NCBI GenBank assembly: GCA_049975425.1
Contig: JBNGDI010000013.1
Location: 1-64,000, forward strand
DNA: 64,000 nucleotides
Source: HyVt-105 sp049975425
Lineage (GTDB): Bacteria; Bacteroidota; Bacteroidia; Bacteroidales; VadinHA17
Direction: 5' to 3'
The notes beneath the pieces are model-generated. The model saw only the letters and a list, made by a program, of their open reading frames with translations, was not told the origin of the DNA and ran no database searches. The position numbers and the translations under genes are program-made. Within the stretch, counting starts at the first letter, position 1, and every line of letters starts with the position of its first letter. Positions 53,499 to 63,196 of this stretch are shown here, piece by piece.

Positions 53499-54620
53499 TC
53501 ACACAATCTGATATCCCTTTTTTTGCTTTTTCAGATACTTATGTTTCCATTTCTTTATTCCCTTTCTGACAAGCCTGATATGATCGGGTTGTTGCAGATC
53601 AGGTAATCCCAGAAGATCCATCAGATGAAAATATTCTGCCCAGTAATGCCCTGTATGGTGCTCAAAATTCCTGTCGAAATAACCGGGTTCTTCGTACTGG
53701 TCAATACAGGGATATGTATATGATATCTCAGAAATGACGGGATCACCATGGACATTGTACAAAAAATCATATGCCATGGATTGAAATCCCAGCGTATCGG
53801 ATATCTTAAAAGCAATTTCCAGGCAACGTTTATCAATTTTCGACCGGTCAAGATCGTACCTGCCGCTGCCTGAAGCCCGGAAATCCTGCTGCCTGTTATA
53901 ACGTATCAACGCATAAGCCCTGTCACCGATAACCGTAACCCGGGTATCGTACAGGTTATCCGGCTGATACTCCTGAAACAGCACATAGTTTTTATGAATC
54001 TCCCAGTAGGGTGACATATCCACACCCCGGATAAACCTGTAGCCACGCAGGACCTGATCCCAGAGGAATTCGTTATATCCCTGTCCCCTGAGGCGGTTCT
54101 TCATAAAAAAGAAGGTTTTGTCAGGGTCAATTCCCTTATCAAACATTCTGTTTGTTAAAAGTTGTGCCTGTTGCCGGTCTTTAACAAGAACCACATTCTG
54201 TGAACGTGAACCCGATTTCAGTTTAAAGACCAGAGGAAAGGATGCCGTTTCTATCCAGTCAAGGGCAGTTTCTTTATCCCAGAAAACATATGTCTCAATA
54301 ACCGGAAAACCATGCTTTTTCAGCAAATAATACTCTTTAATCTTATCATCGTACATCCAGCATGTGGCCTGGTTTGGGAAACATTTCAGCCCGTAATATT
54401 TTTCAATGACCGGGAGAATAGCATTGGCCTGTTCCTTCAGGTCGGTAGCCACATAAAACCTGAAAATAAAATAATCGAGTTTTTCAACTTGCTCCCAGAA
54501 ATCTGTATCATTCAGGTTCAGTTTGATATACTCTATTTTATTGTATCTCAGTATCTGTTCATAAACCTGCTCAGAATCTGCGTATTTCCAGGGTCTTCCT
54601 ATATGTAAACCTACCACCAT
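53499..54620 (-). CDS. ATP-grasp ligase (RimK-like)
   Basis: This 373-residue protein has a full-looking ATP-grasp core: W-M-Y-D-D-K-I-K-E-Y-Y-L-L, P-L-V-F-K-L-K-S-G-S-R-S-Q-N, V-L-F-Q-E-Y-Q-P-D, R-V-T-V-I-G-D-R-A-Y-A, F-R-A-S-G-S-G-R-Y-D-L-D, and P-V-I-S-E-I-S-Y-T-Y with the Glu that binds metal. Such enzymes form amide bonds using ATP. It is clearly related to the gene at 50218 (same ends, same H-H-T-G-H-Y-W-A-E-Y-F type tail). The substrate is unknown. 157 bases without a gene follow it in the direction of transcription. Confidence 0.85.
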   Translation of the reverse strand: MVVGLHIGRPWKYADSEQVYEQILRYNKIEYIKLNLNDTDFWEQVEKLDYFIFRFYVATDLKEQANAILPVIEKYYGLKCFPNQATCWMYDDKIKEYYLLKKHGFPVIETYVFWDKETALDWIETASFPLVFKLKSGSRSQNVVLVKDRQQAQLLTNRMFDKGIDPDKTFFFMKNRLRGQGYNEFLWDQVLRGYRFIRGVDMSPYWEIHKNYVLFQEYQPDNLYDTRVTVIGDRAYALIRYNRQQDFRASGSGRYDLDRSKIDKRCLEIAFKISDTLGFQSMAYDFLYNVHGDPVISEISYTYPCIDQYEEPGYFDRNFEHHTGHYWAEYFHLMDLLGLPDLQQPDHIRLVRKGIKKWKHKYLKKQKKGYQIV

Positions 54621-54630
54621 CAGAGTTGAT

Positions 54631-55824
54631 CTATTTAAAAGAATTAAAAAAATATTTGATACGGTTCACATGAGAAAAATAATCAAAATGATGTCTGGCG
54701 GTTCTTTTTCCCTCCATCCCGATGCGCTTTGCTTCAGAATAATTGCTTAATGCCTGCCTGATTTTATCTGCCAGATCTTCCGCATTACCCGGTTTCACGA
54801 AGTAGGCATCTTGCCCGTCACACAGGTATTCTGAAATTTCTCCCACATCGGACACCACCACCGGATTGCCGGAAGCCAGGTATTCGCCTAATTTGGTAGG
54901 GAACCCACCCTCGGATTGTTTGCTCTCAGGCCGGGCAAGTATCAGCAACGATGCCCGACAGATAAAATCCGGAATTTCATTTCTGTTTTTTTCACCCATA
55001 AAAGTTACCCTTTCTGTAATCTGGAGATCTGAACACAAATTGCAGAGGAATTCCTTTTCTTTCTCATTTTCTGTAGTACCCACTATTCTGAGTCCATATT
55101 CCGGAAATTCATTGTGAATCAAATGAAAAGCCCTGATCAGAATATCCAGCCCGTCTTTCTTGCAACTCAGGCTGCCCACATAGCCGATATAATTTTCCGT
55201 TTTGCCGGTATTACAATCAAATCGCTGGAAATCGACAGTCATCGGAACCTTTAGAAATGCACAGTTTTTTTTAGTGTAATTCTTGTAAAAACGCATTAAT
55301 GAACCGGTCATAATCACCATGCCATCAAAAATTTTGAAACACCACGGCAAAATCAATACCTTATAAATAAACGTTTTATATTTTCGTGGCTGTCTGATCA
55401 ATAATGGGTATTCACTTCTCTCATTGACATACTTCAGATTGTATATTTTTTTTTGTGCGAAATAGAATAAATGATCAGAAAGGGATACAGAATAAATATA
55501 CAAAATAGTTCTTTTCGGAATATAGCTGTGACGTAAAATGTTGATTGAATGAAAATATGTTTTTAAACGCAGCCTGATTTTTTTTAACCGTGAATCCTTT
55601 TCTTTCGACAGGGTAAAACAATTCCTGAACAGAATCCCGTCATATCTGAAAGTACGGTCGGTTATATCAAGCCGTTTCCAGTCGGCCTCCCGGTTCATTG
55701 GCCTGATCATGATAACATCCGCAGGAAACCCTGCTTCCTGCACGGCTTTCACCATCGTAATAAACCGGTTAAAGGGGGCAGACACCAGGTCTATCCCGCC
55801 GATCAGGAAAATCACTTTATTCAT
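54631..55824 (-). CDS. Glycosyltransferase family 4
   Basis: This 397-residue GT-B protein has the donor-side motifs L-L-I-L-A-R-P-E-S-K-Q-S-E-G-G-F-P-T-K-L-G-E-Y-L and D-V-G-E-I-S-E-Y-L. It shares these with the GT at 47689. The start overlaps the CapG stop by 8 bases, so it is translated with the FucNAc genes. It could be the enzyme that uses UDP-FucNAc, but this is only positional evidence. Confidence 0.88.
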   Translation of the reverse strand: MNKVIFLIGGIDLVSAPFNRFITMVKAVQEAGFPADVIMIRPMNREADWKRLDITDRTFRYDGILFRNCFTLSKEKDSRLKKIRLRLKTYFHSINILRHSYIPKRTILYIYSVSLSDHLFYFAQKKIYNLKYVNERSEYPLLIRQPRKYKTFIYKVLILPWCFKIFDGMVIMTGSLMRFYKNYTKKNCAFLKVPMTVDFQRFDCNTGKTENYIGYVGSLSCKKDGLDILIRAFHLIHNEFPEYGLRIVGTTENEKEKEFLCNLCSDLQITERVTFMGEKNRNEIPDFICRASLLILARPESKQSEGGFPTKLGEYLASGNPVVVSDVGEISEYLCDGQDAYFVKPGNAEDLADKIRQALSNYSEAKRIGMEGKRTARHHFDYFSHVNRIKYFFNSFK

Positions 55825-56965
55825 CTGCTGCCGGGTTAATACCCCACCATCGGTTGCTGAGCCCGGCGTTCCCCATGATGATCTTCAGTACCCTCCATGA
55901 AGTATTTCTGATAAGATATTCATCGGGTATTTGCTCGTACTTCCTTTGTTGGTGTTCTTCCATCACCAGCCCAACAGAATCCATAACCACCTGGTAATCA
56001 AAGCCTGTAAGTATGATAGTCCCTGCATCCTGTGCTTCCGGTCTTTCCATAGAATGACGTATGGAAATAGCGGGGAAAGAAAGAATGGCCGATTCTTCGC
56101 TGATGGTTCCACTGTCACTCAGTGTACACAGGGCATTCATCTGAAGATTAACATAATCGCTGAATGCGAAAGGCTTGTGAAACTGTATTCTTGAATCAAT
56201 ATCCGGTTCTTTGAGCCTGTCCAACTGTTTTCTGCTTCTCGGATGGGTTGATACAATGACAGGGACCTCATATTTTTCAGCCAGTCCGTTCAGGATACTC
56301 ACAATGGCTTTCAGATGAACGGGATTATCAACATTCTCTTCCCGGTGGGTGGAAACGATAAAGTATTTCTTTCTTTCCAGTTTAAGTTGTGTAAGAATTT
56401 TTGACTTTCTGATCCGTGGAAGATTCTCATGAATCACTTCGTACATAGGCGATCCTGTAAGATAAATGCGCCTGTGCGGAAAGCCTTCAATCAGCAGATG
56501 CCTCCGGGCATGTTCTGTATATACCAGGTTAAAATCGGCAATATGATCCACCATACGCCGGTTGATCTCCTCGGGTACATTCATATCAAAGCACCGGTTA
56601 CCCGCCTCCATATGAAACACAGGAATTCTCAATCGCTTTGCGATCAATGCGGCAACAGAGCTGTTGGTATCCCCCAGGATCAATACGGCATCAGGTTTCT
56701 CTTTTTTAAAAATTTCCTCGCTTTTTATAATGGTTTCTCCGTATACCCGTCCCAGCGAACCCGTATCCACTTCCAGAAAATAGTCGGGCCTGCGAAGATC
56801 CAGGTCCTCAAAAAATATCTCATTCAGCTCATAATCATAATTCTGACCGGTATGGATGAATACCTGTGTCAGGTACCTGTCCAGCAGCTTAATGGTTGAA
56901 CTCAGGCGGATGATTTCGGGCCGGGTACCGACGATGGTGGCGACTTTCAACTTTGATTTGCCCAT
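55817..56965 (-). CDS. capG: UDP-sugar 2-epimerase, CapG/WbjD type (UDP-L-FucNAc synthesis)
   Basis: This 382-residue protein is of the WecB/CapG family. The signature F-H-M-E-A-G-N-R-C-F-D-M-N-V-P-E-E-I-N-R (with Glu and Arg that bind the nucleotide sugar) is the version found in the last enzyme of UDP-L-FucNAc synthesis, which differs from the classic GlcNAc 2-epimerase H-V-E-A-G-L-R. It inverts C2 to give UDP-N-acetyl-L-fucosamine. The order capE, capF, capG on one strand supports the pathway. Confidence 0.87.
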   Translation of the reverse strand: MGKSKLKVATIVGTRPEIIRLSSTIKLLDRYLTQVFIHTGQNYDYELNEIFFEDLDLRRPDYFLEVDTGSLGRVYGETIIKSEEIFKKEKPDAVLILGDTNSSVAALIAKRLRIPVFHMEAGNRCFDMNVPEEINRRMVDHIADFNLVYTEHARRHLLIEGFPHRRIYLTGSPMYEVIHENLPRIRKSKILTQLKLERKKYFIVSTHREENVDNPVHLKAIVSILNGLAEKYEVPVIVSTHPRSRKQLDRLKEPDIDSRIQFHKPFAFSDYVNLQMNALCTLSDSGTISEESAILSFPAISIRHSMERPEAQDAGTIILTGFDYQVVMDSVGLVMEEHQQRKYEQIPDEYLIRNTSWRVLKIIMGNAGLSNRWWGINPAADE

Positions 56966-57033
56966 TATATTTGATTTTCAGGAAATTCTACGAAAACCGT
57001 ATCTTTATTGTTTCAGGTTTGTATTTCGACATT

Positions 57034-58155
57034 TCAAATTTCTTCAAAATAGGTATCCGGATCTTCCGGATTATAAAATTCGTTTGTCCAGAACAGTGTC
57101 AGCAACTCGTCATTCCCGGTATTGGTTATATGGTGGGTGTGCCACACCGGAATGTCAATAAAAGAGGGCTTCTTTCCGTCCACCGGATACTCAATGATCC
57201 GGTCCGTTCCGATCCTTCGAAGCCGGATCACAGCCCTGCCCCTGACCACGGCGAATCTTTCCAGTTTTCTGATATGAAAATGATTGCCCCGTGTGATTCC
57301 CGGCCGGGTGGTGGAAAAAGAAAACTGACCCGGCGTGTTCGTTTTTAATATTTCAACAAATGACCCTCTATCATCAGCATGCTGAGTATAAGCCACCGGA
57401 TAACGGGTTTCCGGGATAAAGGTGCGGAATGTATTGAACAGGGCCACTTCAAAATGGTTGTTCAATGGGGGAATGGTTCCGTTTTGCAGATACTTTTCTT
57501 CATATTTTTTCAAGGTTGACAGAATGTCACTGACCTTCCTTTCCGATGAAGCCGGTACTGAATACCTGGAAATAAGTCCTGTTCCCGGAGAAGCCGTAAT
57601 TTGCCGGTAGATTTCTTCCACCAGTTCATGGATATAGATCAGTTTCAGTTCCCCGTCCACAATGATTTCCGGTGTTTCATGGTGAGTCAGCTGGTAACAG
57701 AATGTGGCCACCACGGAATTGTAAAAAGGTTGTCCGAATGGTCCGAAAACATTTGGAATGATTATCCCGGTAAATCGGGCATTGCTTTTCTTGGCCCACT
57801 GTTCGAAGAGCATTCTGCCTTCCCGTTTCGACCTGCCATAGATATTGTCTTTCCCTTCCTGAATGGAGGATGCAAAGAGGATATGCGGGGCAGAACCTGT
57901 TGCATCGCAGGCCCGGATCAGTTTATTAACCAGTTCAATGTTAGTATTATACAGTACCCGTTCATCTTCATGCCGGTTTACAGCAGCCAGATGAACAATG
58001 GCATCACATTCCCTGACAAAATCCTCAAGCTTATTCCCGGAAGTAAAATATTCATCCCGGAAAGAAATCCGGGTGATGTCTTCTTTCAGTCCAAGGTAAT
58101 GGTATAAATGACTTCCGATAAACCCGGACTGTCCGGTGATTCCAACCTTAATCAT
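57034..58155 (-). CDS. capF: Bifunctional epimerase/reductase CapF
   Basis: This is a 373-residue two-domain protein. The N-terminal part is a short-chain dehydrogenase with G-I-T-G-Q-S-G-F-I-G-S-H. The C-terminal about 125 residues form a cupin with H-F-H-I-R-K-L-E-R-F and the characteristic L-F-W-T-N-E-F-Y-N ending. CapF takes the CapE product, epimerises C3 in the cupin domain and reduces C4 with NADPH in the SDR domain. The length matches the family. It lies directly between capE and capG. Confidence 0.93.
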   Translation of the reverse strand: MIKVGITGQSGFIGSHLYHYLGLKEDITRISFRDEYFTSGNKLEDFVRECDAIVHLAAVNRHEDERVLYNTNIELVNKLIRACDATGSAPHILFASSIQEGKDNIYGRSKREGRMLFEQWAKKSNARFTGIIIPNVFGPFGQPFYNSVVATFCYQLTHHETPEIIVDGELKLIYIHELVEEIYRQITASPGTGLISRYSVPASSERKVSDILSTLKKYEEKYLQNGTIPPLNNHFEVALFNTFRTFIPETRYPVAYTQHADDRGSFVEILKTNTPGQFSFSTTRPGITRGNHFHIRKLERFAVVRGRAVIRLRRIGTDRIIEYPVDGKKPSFIDIPVWHTHHITNTGNDELLTLFWTNEFYNPEDPDTYFEEI

Positions 58156-58245
58156 ATCCTGATCATGTTAAATTCATTTTTTTTATCACGATCTGTTCAT
58201 CTGTTAGAAATGATAGCAATCGATTTCAGAAGCATCTGCCCTTCC

Positions 58246-59262
58246 TTACTGTACATCATTCTGAATCAAATCCAACGTTAATAACAAATCTTTCGTTTCT
58301 TCGACATTGAGCCGGTATGTGTTGTGTGAATGATAATCCGCCACCTTTGAGATATCCTGTTCACCGATGGAGAAATACCTTTCATAATTCAGATCCCGGG
58401 TATCGGCAGGAATGCGGAAGTAATTTCCCAGGTCTTCCGCCTTGGCCATCTCTTCCCGGTTCACCAGGGTTTCGTAGAGTTTTTCTCCGTGCCGGGTTCC
58501 GATAATCTTTACAGGATTTTTAGCATGATAAATATCCTTTAAGGCCTGCACCAGTGTTTCAATGGTTGCGGCGGGGGCTTTCTGAACGAACATATCCCCC
58601 GGCCTGGCATGTTCGAATGCATATAAAACCAGGTCGACCGCACCCTCCAGACTCATCATGAACCGTGTCATACCGGGATCGGTTACTGTAAGGGGTTTCC
58701 CATCTTTGATCTGCTGGATAAAAAGCGGTATCACCGATCCACGGCTGCCCATGACGTTTCCATAACGTGTACCGCACAGGACCGGCTCTTCAAGATTTCT
58801 TGACCGGGCAATCATGACTTTTTCCATCAATGCCTTGGAAAGCCCCATGGCATTGATGGGGTAAACGGCTTTATCCGTACTGAGTATGATGACCTTCTTC
58901 ACCCGGTTTTTTATGGCGGCCTCAATCACATTTTCTGCTCCCAGCACATTGGTTCTTACCGCCTCCACGGGGAAAAACTCACAGGAAGGAACCTGCTTCA
59001 GCGCTGCGGCATGAAATACATAATCCACCCCGGCAACCACCGTTTCCACAGACCGGTAGTCCCTCACATCCCCGATATAGAATTTCACCCTGGGATTTTT
59101 CAGTTTATTCCTCAGGTCGTCCTGTTTTTTTTCGTCCCGGCTGAAAATCCGGATTTCCTTGAGATCTGAATGAATAAAACGATTCAGCACCGCATTGCCA
59201 AACGAGCCGGTACCGCCTGTGATTAAAAGGATTTTGTCTTTAAATAGCTTTACATTTCCCAT
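58246..59262 (-). CDS. capE: UDP-GlcNAc 4,6-dehydratase/5-epimerase CapE
   Basis: This 338-residue extended SDR protein has I-T-G-G-T-G-S-F-G-N for NAD(P) binding and S-T-D-K-A-V-Y-P-I-N-A-M-G-L-S-K-A with Lys and Asp of the active site. The position of the usual catalytic Tyr is Met (M-G-L-S-K), as is known for CapE and its WbjB relatives, so this is not damage. It starts UDP-L-FucNAc synthesis from UDP-GlcNAc. CapF and CapG follow downstream. Confidence 0.93.
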   Translation of the reverse strand: MGNVKLFKDKILLITGGTGSFGNAVLNRFIHSDLKEIRIFSRDEKKQDDLRNKLKNPRVKFYIGDVRDYRSVETVVAGVDYVFHAAALKQVPSCEFFPVEAVRTNVLGAENVIEAAIKNRVKKVIILSTDKAVYPINAMGLSKALMEKVMIARSRNLEEPVLCGTRYGNVMGSRGSVIPLFIQQIKDGKPLTVTDPGMTRFMMSLEGAVDLVLYAFEHARPGDMFVQKAPAATIETLVQALKDIYHAKNPVKIIGTRHGEKLYETLVNREEMAKAEDLGNYFRIPADTRDLNYERYFSIGEQDISKVADYHSHNTYRLNVEETKDLLLTLDLIQNDVQ

Positions 59263-59275
59263 AATATATTCTCAA

Positions 59276-60511
59276 TTAATCATCATTTACAATCGTGTCA
59301 TATACTTTTATCAATGTGTCTATTATTTTTTCAGGATCATGCCTTTTGATTGCCTCGCTCCTAGCATTTTTTCCAATATTCACCGCATATTCATGATTTT
59401 CATACAATTTTATAATCATTCCGGCTAGAGAATATGGATCGCCTTCCTGAATCAATATTCCAGTTTTATTATTGCTAATAATAGAGTTTAAACCACCAAC
59501 AAACATCGCTATTACAGGCATACCCAACAACATTGCCTCACAAACAGAGTTGGAACTATTTTCAATATGTGATGGATGAACAAACATGTCAGAATTGAGC
59601 AGATAATTAATGATTGATAAAGAATCTAACCTTCCGAGCAAGTAAATATTATCCGGGTACTTTTTTTTATATTTCTTTTTTAGAATTCTTACTGACTGAC
59701 TTTCTGATGTTAACCCAACTATATTCCATTCAATGTTATACCTGCACTCTTTTTCAAGAAATTGTATAGTTTCAACTATTGTCTCAAGACCTTTATATGG
59801 CGCGTCCCTAAGAATACTAATAATTTTAATCTTTCCCTTTGTGCTGTGATAGTTCCACTGATACTTAAAAAACTCTTCACGAAGCATTTCATCACAATGG
59901 AAATATTTTGCTGTTGGCGAAAATAGTTCAATTATGAGTTTATCTAAATTTGTTCTTCCAATAAAATAGTTAATATTTTTTAATAAAAACTTCTCATTTT
60001 CCATACGAAAAAATCCTTTTTGATAATCATGGTAAAATGTTTCTCTTAAAATTGTTGCTTTTAAAGAAGAATATTTACATGCATCTACTTTACTTATGCC
60101 AGCAAACCATTTCTTGTGAATACAATGATAAATACCCTGTAAGTGCAACAAAATGGGCAAATTAGTAACCTGACAAATTGATGTCCAGTCATGTTCACTA
60201 CCAAATACCTGGATAATTTGAGGTTTTACTAATTCTATTGCTTTATAATAATCTTTTATAGAGGTAGTCTCTGATATACTAAAGATTTTCCTCACGTTTT
60301 TAATAAACCATACAGGCTGCTTATTAGGCAGTTGCAAACTGACCAAGTTCTCAAATTTTTCAATTTTCAGTTTATTAACATTCTGTTCACTTGCATAATA
60401 TAAGTCTATATCATGCCGTTTGGATAAGGACCTAGCAGCATCTATAATCCAACTTCCACCACCCTTAATTCCGGAACTTAGCGGTGCAGGGCTAAACCAT
60501 AGTATCTTCAT
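59276..60511 (-). CDS. Glycosyltransferase family 4 (AT-rich)
   Basis: This 411-residue GT-B protein has N-terminal P-L-S-S-G-I-K-G-G-G-S-W-I and C-terminal H-P-S-H-I-E-N-S-S-N-S-V-C-E-A-M-L-L-G-M-P-V-I-A. It is the first gene in a clearly AT-richer block that also holds Wzx and Wzy, unlike capE beside it. This block is likely serotype-specific and acquired later. Its sugar is unknown. Confidence 0.88.
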   Translation of the reverse strand: MKILWFSPAPLSSGIKGGGSWIIDAARSLSKRHDIDLYYASEQNVNKLKIEKFENLVSLQLPNKQPVWFIKNVRKIFSISETTSIKDYYKAIELVKPQIIQVFGSEHDWTSICQVTNLPILLHLQGIYHCIHKKWFAGISKVDACKYSSLKATILRETFYHDYQKGFFRMENEKFLLKNINYFIGRTNLDKLIIELFSPTAKYFHCDEMLREEFFKYQWNYHSTKGKIKIISILRDAPYKGLETIVETIQFLEKECRYNIEWNIVGLTSESQSVRILKKKYKKKYPDNIYLLGRLDSLSIINYLLNSDMFVHPSHIENSSNSVCEAMLLGMPVIAMFVGGLNSIISNNKTGILIQEGDPYSLAGMIIKLYENHEYAVNIGKNARSEAIKRHDPEKIIDTLIKVYDTIVNDD

Positions 60512-60584
60512 CCGTTGTCCTATAATTAAAAAGAGTTACACATAATAATTATTACAAAAAATGAATCTTAGGTTCTATAATGTT

Positions 60585-61973
60585 TCATTTATTCCAAATG
60601 CCTCTTGCTTTATTATGTATTATTTTATGGTATTGAATGGGAGTAAGAAAGATACCATAAAAATTGCTAATAATTGAGGCAAGGACGATACTAACTAAAC
60701 CAAGTTCAAATACTTTAATAAAAATAATTGCCGAAACAATAAACAGCAGTGCGCCAACAGATGAACCAATTATTTGCAAAACAATTTTACCTGTACCATT
60801 AATAAACATATTGAATATTCCGCCGAAAGTATAAGTAACAAAATATATTAAGAAGCAAAAGGAAAGCAAAAATGGAATCTCAATTTTATCCCCGACCCAA
60901 AACAAGTAAAAAGGCTTGGATAGAAGTAACATAATAAAACCAACTGCAACTAAAATCACCCAAACAGTTAAAAGATTTTTAATTGTAGTTTTGATCCATT
61001 GTATATCTTGTTTAACATAGGCTTCTGTAAATGCAGACCAATATGGAATAATGATTATAGTAAATAACATATCAATTATTGAAAAATATCTATGCGCAAT
61101 ATGATATGGTGTTACTTCAGCTGGACCAAAAAATTGAGCAATTATTATACTACTTGACTGAAAGATAATTACTCCAGCAATACGTATGATAAAAAATTTC
61201 ACACCAAGATTTAACAGATCTTTTACATATCTAAATTCTATAAATTTAATGGAGGGTGCAATTGATTTATAATCTCGTTTGAAAAAAAATATATTCCCAA
61301 AAAGCAATACAATAACCGGACAAGCACTTAATGCAATACCAATATATATCAAAGATCCTTTTGTAGTTTTGGTAAGTATATAAATAATTACTAATGCAAT
61401 TAATTGCCCCAATGGTGCAAAAAGATTGTTAATTGCCGGTCGTTGATCTGCAAGTAATACGTTACCAATTATACGCAAGACGAACCTCATAAAAAACAAT
61501 CCAAATATTATGTATGCAAGAATTGTCAATTCTTTACCTAATTCAGGATCAGTATTTAGAATAACTGTCCAATTAATAAATTGATTTGATATAAAAAAAA
61601 TAACGGATACTGATATGGCAATGATTATTAATAAGGCATAAGTTGTACTAACATATGATTTTGCCAAAGCAGTATCCTTTATTGCAAGTGATTCTGCCAA
61701 CTTATTTCTTAAACCACTTCCCAAACCAAATTCAAAAAATGTAAACCATGTAAGAAATGAGGAAATAGTTAACCAGATACCGTACCTTGTTTGATCCAGA
61801 TAGTTTAATGTGATTGGTACAATTAGAAAACTAATTGCCAGACTAAATCCCTTAATAAAAAAAGAAGCAATTATGTTTTTTCTTGCCTTTACTGAACGTA
61901 TATGACCAGTATTGATGCGATAAAACAAATTGGCATATAATTTTTTCAGATTACTTTTCAATTTCTTTATCAT
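60585..61973 (-). CDS. Wzx-like oligosaccharide flippase
   Basis: This 462-residue protein has about 12-14 membrane helices of the MATE/Wzx type, with many Ile and Phe and a basic N-terminus. It would flip the lipid-linked repeat unit to the periplasmic side. Its start lies 23 bases inside the end of the Wzy gene, so the two are coupled. Identification is by topology, length and the Wzx-Wzy-kinase neighbourhood; sequence conservation of Wzx is always low. Confidence 0.85.
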   Translation of the reverse strand: MIKKLKSNLKKLYANLFYRINTGHIRSVKARKNIIASFFIKGFSLAISFLIVPITLNYLDQTRYGIWLTISSFLTWFTFFEFGLGSGLRNKLAESLAIKDTALAKSYVSTTYALLIIIAISVSVIFFISNQFINWTVILNTDPELGKELTILAYIIFGLFFMRFVLRIIGNVLLADQRPAINNLFAPLGQLIALVIIYILTKTTKGSLIYIGIALSACPVIVLLFGNIFFFKRDYKSIAPSIKFIEFRYVKDLLNLGVKFFIIRIAGVIIFQSSSIIIAQFFGPAEVTPYHIAHRYFSIIDMLFTIIIIPYWSAFTEAYVKQDIQWIKTTIKNLLTVWVILVAVGFIMLLLSKPFYLFWVGDKIEIPFLLSFCFLIYFVTYTFGGIFNMFINGTGKIVLQIIGSSVGALLFIVSAIIFIKVFELGLVSIVLASIISNFYGIFLTPIQYHKIIHNKARGIWNK

Positions 61974-63156
61974 TTATATATTTATCAACTATAAATGCCA
62001 ATAATAAGCCATAATGATAAAATCCGAAGTTTGTCCCAGTAAGATTTGTAAACAAAATACACAGGAAGGCAAATAAAGTTCCATAATACATGGTTTCTTT
62101 TGATGTTTTATATAATTTAATTCCCAAATCATATAAAAACCAAACTAGAAATATTGTACCAACAATGCCGAACGCAAAAAGGTGAGATAGGTAACCAACA
62201 TGAATATGAGAGCTCCTTCCCCTTATGGCCCATAATAAATCCTGAGTTACCAATTCACCAGTTCCGAAGAATGGGTTTTTAGGGAAGAATTCAAGGAATA
62301 GTTCAACGGCAAGTAATCTAGTTGATGCTGTCTTACTGAATAAACGTTCCTGAATAAATGTATTAACATCAAAGCCAATTATCTGTGCAAAATATAAGAA
62401 CCCAATAAATGAAGTGAAAAGGATTATTGATATTTTAATTACCTTGCTGATATTCATTCCATTAACCAATGGATATTGGATAATAATTAATAAAAAGTTT
62501 ACATAGAGATATCTTGATTTATTGGCAAAAACAACAAATCCGGCCATCAGAAGCCAGGTAATATTCAATTTTTTTTTCAGGTATAAATAATAACCAATAA
62601 TAATAGAGATAATGGGTATAAAAGAATTGCCAACCTCAGTTGTCGACAAATATCCAAATATAGAATTTAAACGTAATTCATATTGACCCCTCCCCATGTA
62701 TGCTAGTTTTATTTTTTCAGGCATTAAAAAATATGGATCAACAAAAAACTGGATAATAGATACAATAAAAGCGATAATAATAGTTGCTTTAAATATTATG
62801 AGGATTGTTTTAATAAATTTTTCATCAAAAAATGTATTTTCAATCAAAAATAAATAGGCAAGAGTATGTAACCATTTGCTTCTGAAAATATATAGAAATA
62901 TTTCTTGCCCCCCTAAATTAACAAAAGTACCATTTATAATATCCCATACTAAATAATAAAGACTTAGCAATAATAATGGAAGAAAATATTTTGGTATCAG
63001 ATACTTATCACTAGAATAAACGAATATAATAACTAGTAAAATTCCAATTGTGCCAAAGAGATTAGGAAAGTCAATACCAATAAATTCACTAAAAACTATT
63101 TCAATATAGGGGAAAAAAGCCAAAACAATAAAATAATATCGTTTAATAACATTCAT
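61951..63156 (-). CDS. Wzy-like polysaccharide polymerase (O-antigen ligase family)
   Basis: This 401-residue protein has about 10-11 membrane helices. A long periplasmic loop (about residues 270-320) holds F-F-P-K-N-P-F-F-G-T-G-E-L and S-H-I-H-V-G-Y-L, the usual place of the active loop in Wzy/WaaL proteins. It would join repeat units by the Wzx/Wzy route. It is very AT-rich and lies between the BY-kinase and the flippase. Confidence 0.85.
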   Translation of the reverse strand: MNVIKRYYFIVLAFFPYIEIVFSEFIGIDFPNLFGTIGILLVIIFVYSSDKYLIPKYFLPLLLLSLYYLVWDIINGTFVNLGGQEIFLYIFRSKWLHTLAYLFLIENTFFDEKFIKTILIIFKATIIIAFIVSIIQFFVDPYFLMPEKIKLAYMGRGQYELRLNSIFGYLSTTEVGNSFIPIISIIIGYYLYLKKKLNITWLLMAGFVVFANKSRYLYVNFLLIIIQYPLVNGMNISKVIKISIILFTSFIGFLYFAQIIGFDVNTFIQERLFSKTASTRLLAVELFLEFFPKNPFFGTGELVTQDLLWAIRGRSSHIHVGYLSHLFAFGIVGTIFLVWFLYDLGIKLYKTSKETMYYGTLFAFLCILFTNLTGTNFGFYHYGLLLAFIVDKYINDKEIEK

Positions 63157-63196
63157 TGAAATATGCTCCCCCTATTAGAAATATGTCTATCTTTAA

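Noticed and set aside
58246..59262. Loss of the catalytic Tyr in CapE as a damaged enzyme
   Set aside because: A Met at this place is normal in CapE/WbjB dehydratases, and all other active-site residues are present.
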